NCBI GenBank assembly: GCA_039805865.1
Contig: JBDLTI010000012.1
Span: 1-44,970, forward strand
Origin: Fluviibacter sp039805865
GTDB taxonomy: Bacteria; Pseudomonadota; Gammaproteobacteria; Burkholderiales; Rhodocyclaceae
DNA length: 44,970 nt
Direction of reading: 5' to 3'
Shown: positions 17,733 through 26,162 of the stretch, piece after piece
How positions within the stretch are numbered: the first letter of the stretch is position 1
How the letters are laid out: the number at the start of each line of letters is the position of its first letter
The notes under the pieces: generated by a model
Told to the model about the DNA's origin: nothing
What the model saw: the letters and a program-made list of their open reading frames with translations, nothing else
Databases searched by the model: none
Program-made: the position numbers and the translations under genes

Positions 17733-18170
17733 TCATTTCTGGCAAAGCCCTTGTAGGCGCTCTAGTGTCGCCAGATTTTGTCGCATGGTGGCCAATCCGG
17801 AATCAGGAATGAGTAGTTTGCCGCTGGCCTTGTCCTTTTCCGTCTGTTCCAGGGTCGTTTTAGTTTCCATATAGCGTTTGTTAATGCCCCGGCACGTGGC
17901 AGCCTCTTCAGGCGTCTGTTTTTGTGGCAAAGGCTTCGTTTTAGGAGGTATATCCTTGTCTGCGCGCTGATTAATGGTCTTATCGGTAGCTGGCAGGGTC
18001 ATCAGCTGGTTCAGTTCCAGCGCCTGGACGCCCTTGGGTAAGGGCTGATCAGAGATCAGGAGCGTGCCGTCACTTAACCGGCCAGTCTGGATTTGAGCCT
18101 GGAGGGTGCATGGCAATAGGCTGAGGGTTAAAACCCAGAGGCCTAAATGGATTTTTGGCAGGGCAGGCAT
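17733..18170 (-). CDS. Small secreted protein, DUF4124-like
   Basis: I do not recognise a function. From the ATG at 18170 the product has 145 residues with a signal peptide (MPALPKIHLGLWVLTLSLLP, cut near LQA). A short region, GRLSDGTLLISDQPLPKG, resembles the DUF4124 core. Then comes a Lys/Pro-rich linker (about 65-85) and a helical C-terminus with two Cys (ATCRGINKRY and LQGLCQ) that could form a disulfide in the periplasm. An earlier in-frame ATG at 18188 is possible; still longer starts would overlap guaB. Such a gene between rnfH and guaB is common in betaproteobacteria. Confidence 0.7.
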   Translation of the reverse strand: MPALPKIHLGLWVLTLSLLPCTLQAQIQTGRLSDGTLLISDQPLPKGVQALELNQLMTLPATDKTINQRADKDIPPKTKPLPQKQTPEEAATCRGINKRYMETKTTLEQTEKDKASGKLLIPDSGLATMRQNLATLERLQGLCQK

Positions 18171-18217
18171 ATCAGTAAGAAGCGGCATAAGGGCGAGACG
18201 GGAAGGGCATAGTTCCG

Positions 18218-18223
18218 TATAAT
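18218..18223 (+). promoter_or_regulatory. Possible -10 box for guaB
   Basis: A perfect TATAAT lies 28 nt before the guaB ATG. No convincing -35 hexamer is seen at 16-18 nt spacing, so this is a weak call. Confidence 0.35.
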
Positions 18224-18251
18224 ATCGTTTTGTGTCTTGGGGCTTTGCACC

Positions 18252-19715
18252 ATGCAGCTTATTCAGAAAGCGCTCACTTTTGACGACGTTTTGCTCGTTC
18301 CGGCGCACTCCGCAATTCTTCCGCGTGATGTTTCACTGCAAACGCGTCTAACGCGTGATATTTCCCTCAATTTACCGCTGCTTTCGGCTGCCATGGATAC
18401 GGTGACCGAAGGTCGACTGGCCATTGCTCTGGCTCAAGAGGGCGGCATCGGTATTATTCACAAGAACCTGACACCAGCCCAGCAAGCGGCAGAGGTTGCC
18501 AAGGTTAAACGCTATGAATCGGGTGTGCTGAAAGATCCAATCACGATTAACCCGAACATGATGGTGCGCGATGTGCTGGCGTTAACGCAACAGCACCGCA
18601 TTTCCGGCCTACCTGTTTTGGATAAGAGCGGTAAGGTTGTGGGTATCGTCACTAACCGTGATTTGCGCTTCGAGGATAACCTGGATCAGGCTGTACGTCA
18701 GATCATGACCCCGAAGAAAAAGCTGGTGACCGTCCGTGAAGGCGGCAGCATCGAAGAAGCAAAGGCCTTGATGCATCAACATCGTATCGAGCGTGTTCTG
18801 GTGGTTGATGATGAGTTCCAGCTTCATGGTCTGATTACCGTTAAAGACATTCTCAAAGCGACCGAGCATCCTAATGCGTCAAAAGATGCTTCCGGCCGTC
18901 TGCGAGCCGGCGCGGCTGTTGGTGTCGGTGCAGGCACCGAAGAGCGCGTTGAATTGCTGGCCGAGGCCGGTGTGGATGTCATCGTCGTTGATACGGCGCA
19001 TGGCCATTCGCAAGGCGTACTGGATCGCGTCCAGTGGGTTAAGAAGAACTATCCGAACGTTCAGGTCATTGGCGGCAATATCGCCACGGCCGATGCAGCG
19101 CGTGCGCTGGCGGATCATGGTGCTGATGGCGTTAAGGTCGGTATCGGCCCAGGTTCCATCTGTACCACCCGTATTGTTGCCGGTGTGGGCGTGCCGCAGA
19201 TTACGGCTATCGCTAACGTCGCCAAAGCACTCGAAGGCACTGGCGTACCGCTGGTAGCGGATGGTGGCATCCGATTCTCGGGTGATATTGCCAAAGCCAT
19301 CGCCGCTGGTGCCAATTGCGTCATGCTGGGTGGTTTGTTTGCCGGTACGGAAGAAGCACCGGGTGAAGTCGAATTGTTCCAGGGCCGCTCGTACAAGAGC
19401 TATCGTGGCATGGGTTCGCTGGGCGCCATGCAGGCCGGTTCAAGCGATCGCTACTTCCAGGAAAACACCGCTAACGTTGATAAGTTTGTGCCTGAAGGTA
19501 TCGAAGGTCGCGTTCCTTACAAAGGTTCGGTGCTGGCAGTGATTCACCAGCTCATGGGCGGTTTGCGCTCTTCCATGGGTTACCTGGGATGCGCCACAAT
19601 TGCCAATATGCATAAGCAGGCGCAGTTCGTTGAGATCACTTCGGCAGGCGTGCGTGAATCGCACGTTCATGATGTGCAGATCACCAAAGAAGCACCTAAC
19701 TACCACGTTGAATAA
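18252..19715 (+). CDS. guaB: IMP dehydrogenase
   Basis: GuaB oxidises IMP to XMP with NAD+, the committed step to GMP. The 487-residue product has the TIM-barrel catalytic domain interrupted by two CBS domains (about 90-200; ITNPNMMVRDVLALTQQHR onward), and the active-site loop GIGPGSICTTR with the catalytic Cys304. The mobile flap follows (QAGSSDRYFQ). The ATG at 18252 fits the family N-terminus (MQLIQKALTFDDVLLVP). guaA, the next enzyme in the pathway, follows after 9 nt. Confidence 0.97.
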   Translation: MQLIQKALTFDDVLLVPAHSAILPRDVSLQTRLTRDISLNLPLLSAAMDTVTEGRLAIALAQEGGIGIIHKNLTPAQQAAEVAKVKRYESGVLKDPITINPNMMVRDVLALTQQHRISGLPVLDKSGKVVGIVTNRDLRFEDNLDQAVRQIMTPKKKLVTVREGGSIEEAKALMHQHRIERVLVVDDEFQLHGLITVKDILKATEHPNASKDASGRLRAGAAVGVGAGTEERVELLAEAGVDVIVVDTAHGHSQGVLDRVQWVKKNYPNVQVIGGNIATADAARALADHGADGVKVGIGPGSICTTRIVAGVGVPQITAIANVAKALEGTGVPLVADGGIRFSGDIAKAIAAGANCVMLGGLFAGTEEAPGEVELFQGRSYKSYRGMGSLGAMQAGSSDRYFQENTANVDKFVPEGIEGRVPYKGSVLAVIHQLMGGLRSSMGYLGCATIANMHKQAQFVEITSAGVRESHVHDVQITKEAPNYHVE

Positions 19716-19724
19716 TCCAGTCTT

Positions 19725-21296
19725 ATGTCGCATACACATCAAAAGATTCTTGTCCTTGATTTCGGTTCACAACTGACCCAGCTGATTGCGCGCCGTGTGC
19801 GTGAGCAACAGGTTTACTGTGAACTGCATCCTTTTGATGTGAGCGACGAGTTTGTTCGCAACTTCAACCCGCAGGGCATTATCCTCTCCGGTGGACCGAA
19901 CTCGGTATATGAAGCAACCGAATGGAAAGCACCTCAATCAGTATTTGAACTGGGTGTGCCTGTGCTCGGTATTTGCTATGGCATGCAGACGATGGCCGAA
20001 CAACTGGGCGGCAAGGTAGAGAGCTCGAACAAACGCGAATTCGGTTACGCTGAAATGCGCGCCCGTGGCCACTCTAAACTCTTCGAAGGCCTGCAGGATC
20101 GGGGTAATGATCAGGGTCATGGCTTGCTGGATGTCTGGATGAGCCATGGTGACAAAGTCACCGAATTGCCGCCGGGTTTCAAAGTGATTGGTGACAACGA
20201 ATCGACACCGGTCGCAGCCATGGCCGATGAAGAGCGTCGTTTCTACGCCGTTCAGTTCCATCCGGAAGTAACGCATACGCTGAAGGGCAAGGAAATGTTT
20301 GCCCGCTTCGTTCATGATATCTGTGGCTGTGGTCGTGACTGGACCATGCCGAACTACGTGGAAGAAGCCGTTGAAAAGATTCGCGCCCAGGTTGGCCAAG
20401 AAGAAGTCATTCTCGGTCTCTCTGGCGGTGTTGACTCATCCGTTGCCGCCGCGCTGATTCACCGTGCTATTGGTGACCAGCTCACCTGTGTTTTTGTTGA
20501 TAATGGTCTGCTGCGGCTGAATGAAGCAGAGCAGGTCATGGAAACCTTTGCGCGTGGTCTGGGCGTTAAGGTGGTGCATGTCGATGCTTCCGAGCAGTTC
20601 CTCGGTCATCTGAAGGGCGTGACGGACCCGGAACAGAAACGCAAAATCATTGGCCGCGAGTTCGTCGAGGTCTTCGACGCCGAGTCAAAGAAACTGGTCA
20701 ATGCCAAATGGTTAGCCCAAGGTACGATCTATCCGGATGTGATCGAATCGGCTGGCGCTAAAACTGGCAAGGCGCATACCATCAAGTCACACCACAACGT
20801 GGGCGGTCTACCCGAGCACATGAAGCTCAAACTGCTTGAACCGCTGCGCGAATTGTTCAAAGATGAAGTCCGTGAACTGGGTGTTGCACTGGGCTTACCG
20901 CATGACATGGTTTATCGTCACCCGTTCCCGGGGCCGGGTCTGGGCGTACGTATTCTGGGTGAAGTCAGAAAAGACTTCGCCGATCTATTACGCCGCGCCG
21001 ATGCCATCTTCATTGACGAGCTGCGTGCATCCGGCTGGTACGAAAAGACATCGCAGGCTTTTACTGTATTCCTGCCCGTCAAGAGTGTCGGCGTCATGGG
21101 TGATGGCCGTACCTATGAGTACGTGGTCGCGCTACGTGCTGTTGAAACGCAGGACTTTATGACAGCACATTGGGCAGAACTGCCGCACAGCCTGCTGGGC
21201 AAGGTCAGTAATCGCATCATTAACGAAGTGCGTGGGATTAACCGGGTGGTCTACGATATCTCGGGTAAACCACCGGCCACAATTGAGTGGGAGTGA
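19725..21296 (+). CDS. guaA: GMP synthase (glutamine-hydrolysing)
   Basis: GuaA aminates XMP to GMP using glutamine and ATP. The 523-residue product has an N-terminal class I amidotransferase (GICYGMQTMAEQLGG with nucleophile Cys84, and VQFHPEVTHT with the His-Glu pair), the PP-loop GLSGGVDSSVAAALIH of the ATP pyrophosphatase domain, and the C-terminal dimerisation domain with HPFPGPGLGVRILGE. It is in an operon with guaB. The accessory island begins directly after its stop codon; I see no clear terminator between. Confidence 0.97.
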   Translation: MSHTHQKILVLDFGSQLTQLIARRVREQQVYCELHPFDVSDEFVRNFNPQGIILSGGPNSVYEATEWKAPQSVFELGVPVLGICYGMQTMAEQLGGKVESSNKREFGYAEMRARGHSKLFEGLQDRGNDQGHGLLDVWMSHGDKVTELPPGFKVIGDNESTPVAAMADEERRFYAVQFHPEVTHTLKGKEMFARFVHDICGCGRDWTMPNYVEEAVEKIRAQVGQEEVILGLSGGVDSSVAAALIHRAIGDQLTCVFVDNGLLRLNEAEQVMETFARGLGVKVVHVDASEQFLGHLKGVTDPEQKRKIIGREFVEVFDAESKKLVNAKWLAQGTIYPDVIESAGAKTGKAHTIKSHHNVGGLPEHMKLKLLEPLRELFKDEVRELGVALGLPHDMVYRHPFPGPGLGVRILGEVRKDFADLLRRADAIFIDELRASGWYEKTSQAFTVFLPVKSVGVMGDGRTYEYVVALRAVETQDFMTAHWAELPHSLLGKVSNRIINEVRGINRVVYDISGKPPATIEWE

Positions 21297-21300
21297 TTTG

Positions 21301-21322
21301 ATGTAGCACTTTTGTGCTACAT
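21301..21322. promoter_or_regulatory. Operator palindrome of the RHH/ParE toxin-antitoxin pair
   Basis: A perfect inverted repeat has 9-nt arms (ATGTAGCAC and GTGCTACAT) around TTTT. It lies 4 nt past the guaA stop and 30 nt before the antitoxin start, with no T-run after it, so it looks like an operator rather than a terminator. Ribbon-helix-helix antitoxins commonly bind such sites in their own promoters. Confidence 0.65.
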
Positions 21323-21352
21323 TGGTGGTTCATGTTTTGCAAGGAGCTAACC

Positions 21353-21637
21353 GTGGCCACCACCTCCATTCGCTTACCCGATGACCTTAAAGCGCGCATT
21401 GCCGATGCGGCTAAACAGGTTGGGACAACAACACACAGTTTTATTCTTGCTGCCATTGCCGAGAAGGCAGAGCAGGTAGAGTTGCGTGCGGACATGGAAT
21501 ATGTCGCTGCGAAACGCTACGCAGATATCGTTGCTTCTGGAGAAACTATCGGTTGGGATGATATGCGCGCTTATTTGAAAGCGCGGATTGCCGGTAAAGC
21601 TGTAAAAGCACCGCTTCCACGAAAATTTAGTAGCTAA
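21353..21637 (+). CDS. Ribbon-helix-helix antitoxin (CopG/ParD-like)
   Basis: This 94-residue product should bind and neutralise the toxin encoded next to it and repress the operon. Residues 2-45 (TSIRLPDDLKARIADAAKQV then TTHSFILAAIAEKAE) fit a ribbon-helix-helix DNA-binding domain; the C-terminal part (WDDMRAYLKARIAG) is the likely toxin-binding tail. I chose the GTG at 21353 because AAGGAG lies 7 nt upstream; the frame is open further up. The toxin gene follows after 12 nt. Confidence 0.82.
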   Translation: MATTSIRLPDDLKARIADAAKQVGTTTHSFILAAIAEKAEQVELRADMEYVAAKRYADIVASGETIGWDDMRAYLKARIAGKAVKAPLPRKFSS

Positions 21638-21649
21638 CGCGTAACGGTT

Positions 21650-21949
21650 ATGGCCCGTATTGAGCTTGCCCGTGAGGTTGCGGAGGATGTAGAGCGCATT
21701 CTCGATCATCTGGCGACATTTGATGTTCCTCAAGCCAATCAACGTATCGAGGAAATCATTACAGCACTCGATGTGTTGCTACAAAACCCGCAGATTGGAC
21801 GGCCAGTGGCTGATGGGTTACGTGAGCTCGTTATCGGGCGGGATACCCGTGGTTATCTGGCACTGTATCGCTATGAATCCTTGATGGATACCGTATTTGT
21901 TCTTGCAATACGCAGCCAGCGTGAAGCTGGTTACGTCACCTCTGTTTAA
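21650..21949 (+). CDS. ParE/RelE-superfamily toxin
   Basis: The 99-residue product has the RelE/ParE fold pattern: an N-terminal strand (ARIELAREVAEDVERILDHL), two helices, then DGLRELVIGRDTRGYLALYRY and a C-terminal strand with VFVLAIRSQREAGY. The conserved Arg/Tyr pattern is closer to ParE (gyrase poisons) than to the mRNase RelE, but the target cannot be settled from sequence. It pairs with the RHH antitoxin upstream. Its stop is only 7 nt before the OsmC-YcaO gene, which may therefore be transcribed from the toxin-antitoxin promoter. Confidence 0.82.
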   Translation: MARIELAREVAEDVERILDHLATFDVPQANQRIEEIITALDVLLQNPQIGRPVADGLRELVIGRDTRGYLALYRYESLMDTVFVLAIRSQREAGYVTSV

Positions 21950-21956
21950 GCACCCC

Positions 21957-24161
21957 ATGGAAATCAAGGTTAACTTTCTCGATAAGCTCCGTCTTGAGGC
22001 TAAGTTCGATGACTTCACCGTCATTGCCGATCAGCCTGTCCGTTATAAGGGCGATGGCTCTGCCCCGGGGCCTTTTGATTACTTCCTAGCATCATCTGCC
22101 TTGTGCGCTGCGTATTTCGTCAAGTTGTACTGCGATACGCGCAATATTCCGACAGAGAACATTCGCCTGTCGCAAAACAATATCGTTGATCCTGAAAACC
22201 GTTATCAACAGACTTTCAAGATTCAGGTAGAGCTGCCGCCGGACATCTCGGAAGTAAATCGTCGGGGTATTTTGGCGTCTATCGAGCGCTGTACCGTGAA
22301 AAAGGTGGTGCAGACTGGCCCAGAGTTTGTGATCGAAGAGGTTGAGAGCCTGGATGCTGATGCTCAGTCGTTGCTCACTCTAAAGCCAACATCTGAGGCA
22401 GGCACCTACATAACGGGTAAGGATTTGCCGCTTGAGCAAACCATTGCCAATATGTCGAGCCTTCTGGCAGACATTGGGATCAAAATCGAGATCGCCTCAT
22501 GGCGCAATATCATCCCTAACGTATGGTCCTTGCACATTCGCGATGCGCATTCTCCGATGTGCTTCACCAACGGCAAAGGTGCCACGAAGGAAAGCGCGTT
22601 GGCATCAGCACTTGGGGAATATATCGAGCGCCTCACGAATAATCACTTTTATGCCGGCGCATATTGGGGCGAGGATATCGCCAACGGCTCCTTTGTCCAT
22701 TATCCCAATGAACAATGGTTTAAACCCGGTCCGAAGGATGCGTTACCTAAAGAGATTCTCGATGAATACTGCCTCGAGATCTACAATCCGGAAGGTGAGT
22801 TACACGCCTCGAATCTGATCGATACCAATTCTGGAAATAAGGCGCGCGGCATCTGTTCATTACCTTACATAAGACAGTCCGATGGCGAGGTAGTGTATTT
22901 TCCATCGAATTTGATTGAGAACTTGTTTGTCAGTAACGGCATGAGCGCGGGAAATACGCTGGCTGAAGCCCAAGTCCAATGCCTATCGGAGATCTTTGAA
23001 CGGGCGGTCAAGCGCGAGATCCTGGAAGGGGAAATCACCTTGCCAGATGTGCCGAAAGACGTGCTCGCTAAATATCCCGGCATTCTGGCGGGAATAGAAG
23101 GGCTGGAAGCCCAGGGGTTCCCGGTGTTGGTGAAGGATGCATCGCTTGGTGGCGAGTATCCGGTCATGTGTGTGACGCTGATGAATCCACGAACCGGCGG
23201 TGTGTTTGCTTCTTTCGGTGCGCATCCAAGTTTAGAAGTCGCGTTGGAGCGCAGCCTGACGGAGCTACTGCAGGGTCGCAGCTTTGAAGGTCTCAATGAC
23301 CTGCCAAAGCCCACCTTTGAAAGCCAGGCGGTTACCGAGCCATATAACTTTGTCGAACATTTTATTGACTCCAGCGGCATCGTCTCCTGGCGTTTCTTCA
23401 GTGCCAAATCCGATTACGATTTTGTCGAGTGGGATTTTTCAGCACAAGGACCAAACGCTAATGTAGAAGAGGCGGCAACGCTATTCGGCATTCTTGAAGA
23501 CATGGGCAAAGAGGTCTATACGGCTGTCTATGATCAGCTTGGTGCCGTAGTATGCCGGATACTCGTGCCCGGATATTCAGAGGTTTATCCGGTTGAAGAT
23601 CTGGTCTGGGATAACACCAACAAAGCGTTACTGTTCCGTGAAGATATCCTGAATCTGCATCAGTTGGATGAAGAGTGCCTCGAAGCCTTACTTGATCGCT
23701 TAGAGAACAACGAGCTGGATGAGTACTCGGACATTGCCACGTTAATCGGTATCCAGTTTGACGAAAATACGGCCTGGGGTCAGCTCACAGTCCTTGAATT
23801 GAAGCTGCTCATTCAGCTTGCGTTGCAGCAGTTTGAAGAAGCGCACGAGCTGGTCGGTGCATTCCTGCAGTACAACGACAACACGCTCGATCGCGGGTTG
23901 TTTTATCAGGCATTGAATGTGGTGCTGGAAGTATTGCTCGATGATGAACTGGCGTTGGAAGACTATGAAGTCAATTTCCGTCGGATGTTTGGTGATGCCC
24001 GTATGGATGCCGTTATTGGTTCAATTGATGGCAGTGTCCGATTTTATGGCTTAACTCCTACGAGCATCAAACTCGAAGGCCTGGATCGTCACGAGCGTCT
24101 GCTCGATAGCTATAGAAAGATTTATCAAGCACGCGCCGCCATGATGGCTGCGGCAAACTAG
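21957..24161 (+). CDS. OsmC domain/YcaO domain fusion protein
   Basis: The 734-residue product joins an N-terminal OsmC-like domain (about 1-135), with both peroxidatic-type cysteines (Cys50 in SALCAAYF and Cys112 in IERCTVKK), to a YcaO domain. The ATP-binding motifs of YcaO are intact: SALASALGEYIER (Glu221, Glu224, Arg225), QVQCLSEIFER (Gln339, Glu345, Glu348) and LERSLTELLQ (Glu431, Glu436, Gln439). The C-terminal helical region (from about 560, with WGQLTVLELK and FYGLTPTS) resembles E. coli YcaO, not the azoline-forming cyclodehydratases, and there is no Pro-rich C-terminus. E. coli YcaO is genetically linked to RimO-dependent S12 methylthiolation; the reaction here is unknown. No ribosome binding site is visible, so translation may be coupled to the toxin gene. 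Confidence 0.9.
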   Translation: MEIKVNFLDKLRLEAKFDDFTVIADQPVRYKGDGSAPGPFDYFLASSALCAAYFVKLYCDTRNIPTENIRLSQNNIVDPENRYQQTFKIQVELPPDISEVNRRGILASIERCTVKKVVQTGPEFVIEEVESLDADAQSLLTLKPTSEAGTYITGKDLPLEQTIANMSSLLADIGIKIEIASWRNIIPNVWSLHIRDAHSPMCFTNGKGATKESALASALGEYIERLTNNHFYAGAYWGEDIANGSFVHYPNEQWFKPGPKDALPKEILDEYCLEIYNPEGELHASNLIDTNSGNKARGICSLPYIRQSDGEVVYFPSNLIENLFVSNGMSAGNTLAEAQVQCLSEIFERAVKREILEGEITLPDVPKDVLAKYPGILAGIEGLEAQGFPVLVKDASLGGEYPVMCVTLMNPRTGGVFASFGAHPSLEVALERSLTELLQGRSFEGLNDLPKPTFESQAVTEPYNFVEHFIDSSGIVSWRFFSAKSDYDFVEWDFSAQGPNANVEEAATLFGILEDMGKEVYTAVYDQLGAVVCRILVPGYSEVYPVEDLVWDNTNKALLFREDILNLHQLDEECLEALLDRLENNELDEYSDIATLIGIQFDENTAWGQLTVLELKLLIQLALQQFEEAHELVGAFLQYNDNTLDRGLFYQALNVVLEVLLDDELALEDYEVNFRRMFGDARMDAVIGSIDGSVRFYGLTPTSIKLEGLDRHERLLDSYRKIYQARAAMMAAAN

Positions 24162-24172
24162 GGTCGCTGAAA

Positions 24173-26080
24173 ATGACGGCGATAAAAATCCTCAGCCTCA
24201 TCCCGCCGATGACCCAGCTGAATACGCCGTATCCTTCTACGGCGTATTTAACGGGGTTTTTACGTGCTCGTGGCTTTAATGCCGTTCAGGAAGATCTGGC
24301 GCTTGAGCTTGTGCTCCAGTTTTTTACTGAAACAGGTTTAGCGGATGTGAAGGCAGCCGCTCTGGCACAGCCTGAAGCATTGCGTAGTGCCAGTGTTAAT
24401 TACTTCCTCGATTATTTTGATCGCTATCAACGTACGATCGAACCCACCATTGCTTTTTTGCAGGGTAGGGATAGCACGCTCAGTCACCGTATCGCCAGTC
24501 GTGGTTTTTTACCCGAAGGCCCGAGATTTTCTGCCCTCGATGCGTATGACGATGATTCGGGTGATCCACTAGGGTGGGCTTTCGGTGCGCTGGGCACGCA
24601 CGATCGTGCACGACATTACGCCACGCTTTATTTAAATGACCTGGCCGATGTACTCCGCCATGCGGTTGATGAGCGTTTCGAATTCGTCCGTTATGCCGAA
24701 TCCCTGGCCGGTAGTCAGCCCACATTTGATCCCTTAGCCACTGCTCTGGCATCAGACCTGAGCCTAGTTGATCAATACCTAGAGACGTTGACCAGGCGAT
24801 CGATCGATCGGCACCAGCCTGATTTAGTTCTTCTGTCTGTGCCGTTTCCCGGAAACGTCTATGCGGCTTTCCGAATCGCTCAATTTATTAAACGAGCCTC
24901 ACCCGGCTCCAAAATTGTGTTGGGCGGTGGCTTCGTCAATACCGAGTTGCGTGAGCTGACCGATCCACGGGTGTTCGACTATGTCGATTACATCACGCTG
25001 GATGCCGGCGAGCGCCCATTGTTGGCGCTCATTGATCATCTACAAGGCCGGCGTTCTGCAGAGCACCTTGTACGAACCTTTATTCGTAAAGCAGACAACA
25101 ACGTTAGCTATCAGAACTGGCTCGAACCTGATGTACCCTTTGAAGAAATCGGTACGCCGACCTGGGATGGATTACCGCTGGATCGGTATTTGTCGCTGCT
25201 GGACATGCTCAACCCCATGCACCGCCTGTGGAGCGACGGCCGTTGGAACAAGCTGACCATTGCCCATGGCTGCTACTGGAAGAAATGTAGCTTTTGCGAT
25301 GTCAGCCTGGACTATATCTCTCGCTATGAAACGGCCTCGGCCAGCCTGTTGGTCGATCGCATCGAACAGATCATTGCTGAAACCCGGCAGACAGGCTTTC
25401 ATTTTGTGGATGAAGCGGCGCCACCCAAAGTGCTCAAGGCACTCGCCGAAGAACTAATCCGCCGCAAAGTCACTATTTCGTGGTGGGGCAATATCCGCTT
25501 TGAAAAAACCTTCACGCCAGAGTTGGCCGAGCTCTTAGCAGATAGCGGTTGTATCGCCATGTCTGGCGGCCTTGAAGTAGCCTCTGATCGTTTGTTAAAG
25601 CTCATGCAAAAGGGCGTCTCTGTAGACCAGGTCGCACAAGTGACCCGTGGCTTCGCCGATGCAGGTATTCTGGTCCACGCTTACCTGATGTATGGTTTTC
25701 CTACGCAGACAGTGCAGGATACAGTCGATGCGCTGGAGTATGTCCGTCAGCTCTTTGAAAATGGTTGTATCCAGAGTGGCTTTTTTCACCGCTTTACCTG
25801 CACCGTGCATTCGCCCGTTGGACAAGATCCGGCATCCTATGGGATTACGTTGCAGCCCTTGCCACCCATCAGCTTTGCCAAGAATGATGTGGCCTTTATC
25901 GACCCGACCGGTGTTGATCATGATCTCTTAGGCCAGGGCCTCAAAAAGGCCATCTATAACTATATGCATGGCATCGCCCTGGATGACGATGTGCGCAACT
26001 GGTTTGATCTGCCCAGAGGTCAGGTGCCTAAGCCTACAGTCGCCAGAAACAGAATTGCCCGTGCACTGGGTTACGCCTGA
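24173..26080 (+). CDS. Radical SAM protein with B12-binding-like N-terminal domain
   Basis: The 635-residue product has a Rossmann-type N-terminal region like cobalamin-binding domains (LSLIPPMTQLNTPYPSTAYL; LVLLSVPFPGN; KIVLGGGFVN; VDYITLDAGE) and a radical SAM TIM barrel (about 355-570). The cobalamin His motif DxHxxG is not seen, so B12 binding is uncertain. The cluster motif is HGCYWKKCSFC: Cys367, Cys372, Cys375, a CX4CX2C spacing instead of the usual CX3CX2C. Further barrel features are WWGNIRFEK, MSGGLEVASDRLLKLMQKGV and YLMYGFPTQT. It lies 11 nt after the OsmC-YcaO gene and is probably cotranscribed and a functional partner. Substrate unknown. Confidence 0.85.
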   Translation: MTAIKILSLIPPMTQLNTPYPSTAYLTGFLRARGFNAVQEDLALELVLQFFTETGLADVKAAALAQPEALRSASVNYFLDYFDRYQRTIEPTIAFLQGRDSTLSHRIASRGFLPEGPRFSALDAYDDDSGDPLGWAFGALGTHDRARHYATLYLNDLADVLRHAVDERFEFVRYAESLAGSQPTFDPLATALASDLSLVDQYLETLTRRSIDRHQPDLVLLSVPFPGNVYAAFRIAQFIKRASPGSKIVLGGGFVNTELRELTDPRVFDYVDYITLDAGERPLLALIDHLQGRRSAEHLVRTFIRKADNNVSYQNWLEPDVPFEEIGTPTWDGLPLDRYLSLLDMLNPMHRLWSDGRWNKLTIAHGCYWKKCSFCDVSLDYISRYETASASLLVDRIEQIIAETRQTGFHFVDEAAPPKVLKALAEELIRRKVTISWWGNIRFEKTFTPELAELLADSGCIAMSGGLEVASDRLLKLMQKGVSVDQVAQVTRGFADAGILVHAYLMYGFPTQTVQDTVDALEYVRQLFENGCIQSGFFHRFTCTVHSPVGQDPASYGITLQPLPPISFAKNDVAFIDPTGVDHDLLGQGLKKAIYNYMHGIALDDDVRNWFDLPRGQVPKPTVARNRIARALGYA

Positions 26081-26162
26081 AATTTAGCAGTGGATCGTAC
26101 GCCTTGAGGGCTTTCCCATGGCAAAATTAAGCTAAATCGCACTTCAACTAGAAAGGTGCTAC

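Noticed and set aside
18330..18365. PurR-like box at the start of guaB
   Set aside because: The CAAACGCGT-like stretch is inside the coding region and lacks the full palindrome.
21301..21322. Palindrome read as a guaA terminator
   Set aside because: There is no T-run on either side, and its position and symmetry fit a toxin-antitoxin operator better.
21957..26162. Thiazole/oxazole-type RiPP cluster around the YcaO gene
   Set aside because: No E1-like partner, dehydrogenase, transporter or precursor peptide was seen. The 82-nt gap after the radical SAM gene holds only a 5-codon frame, and the YcaO is of the E. coli type.
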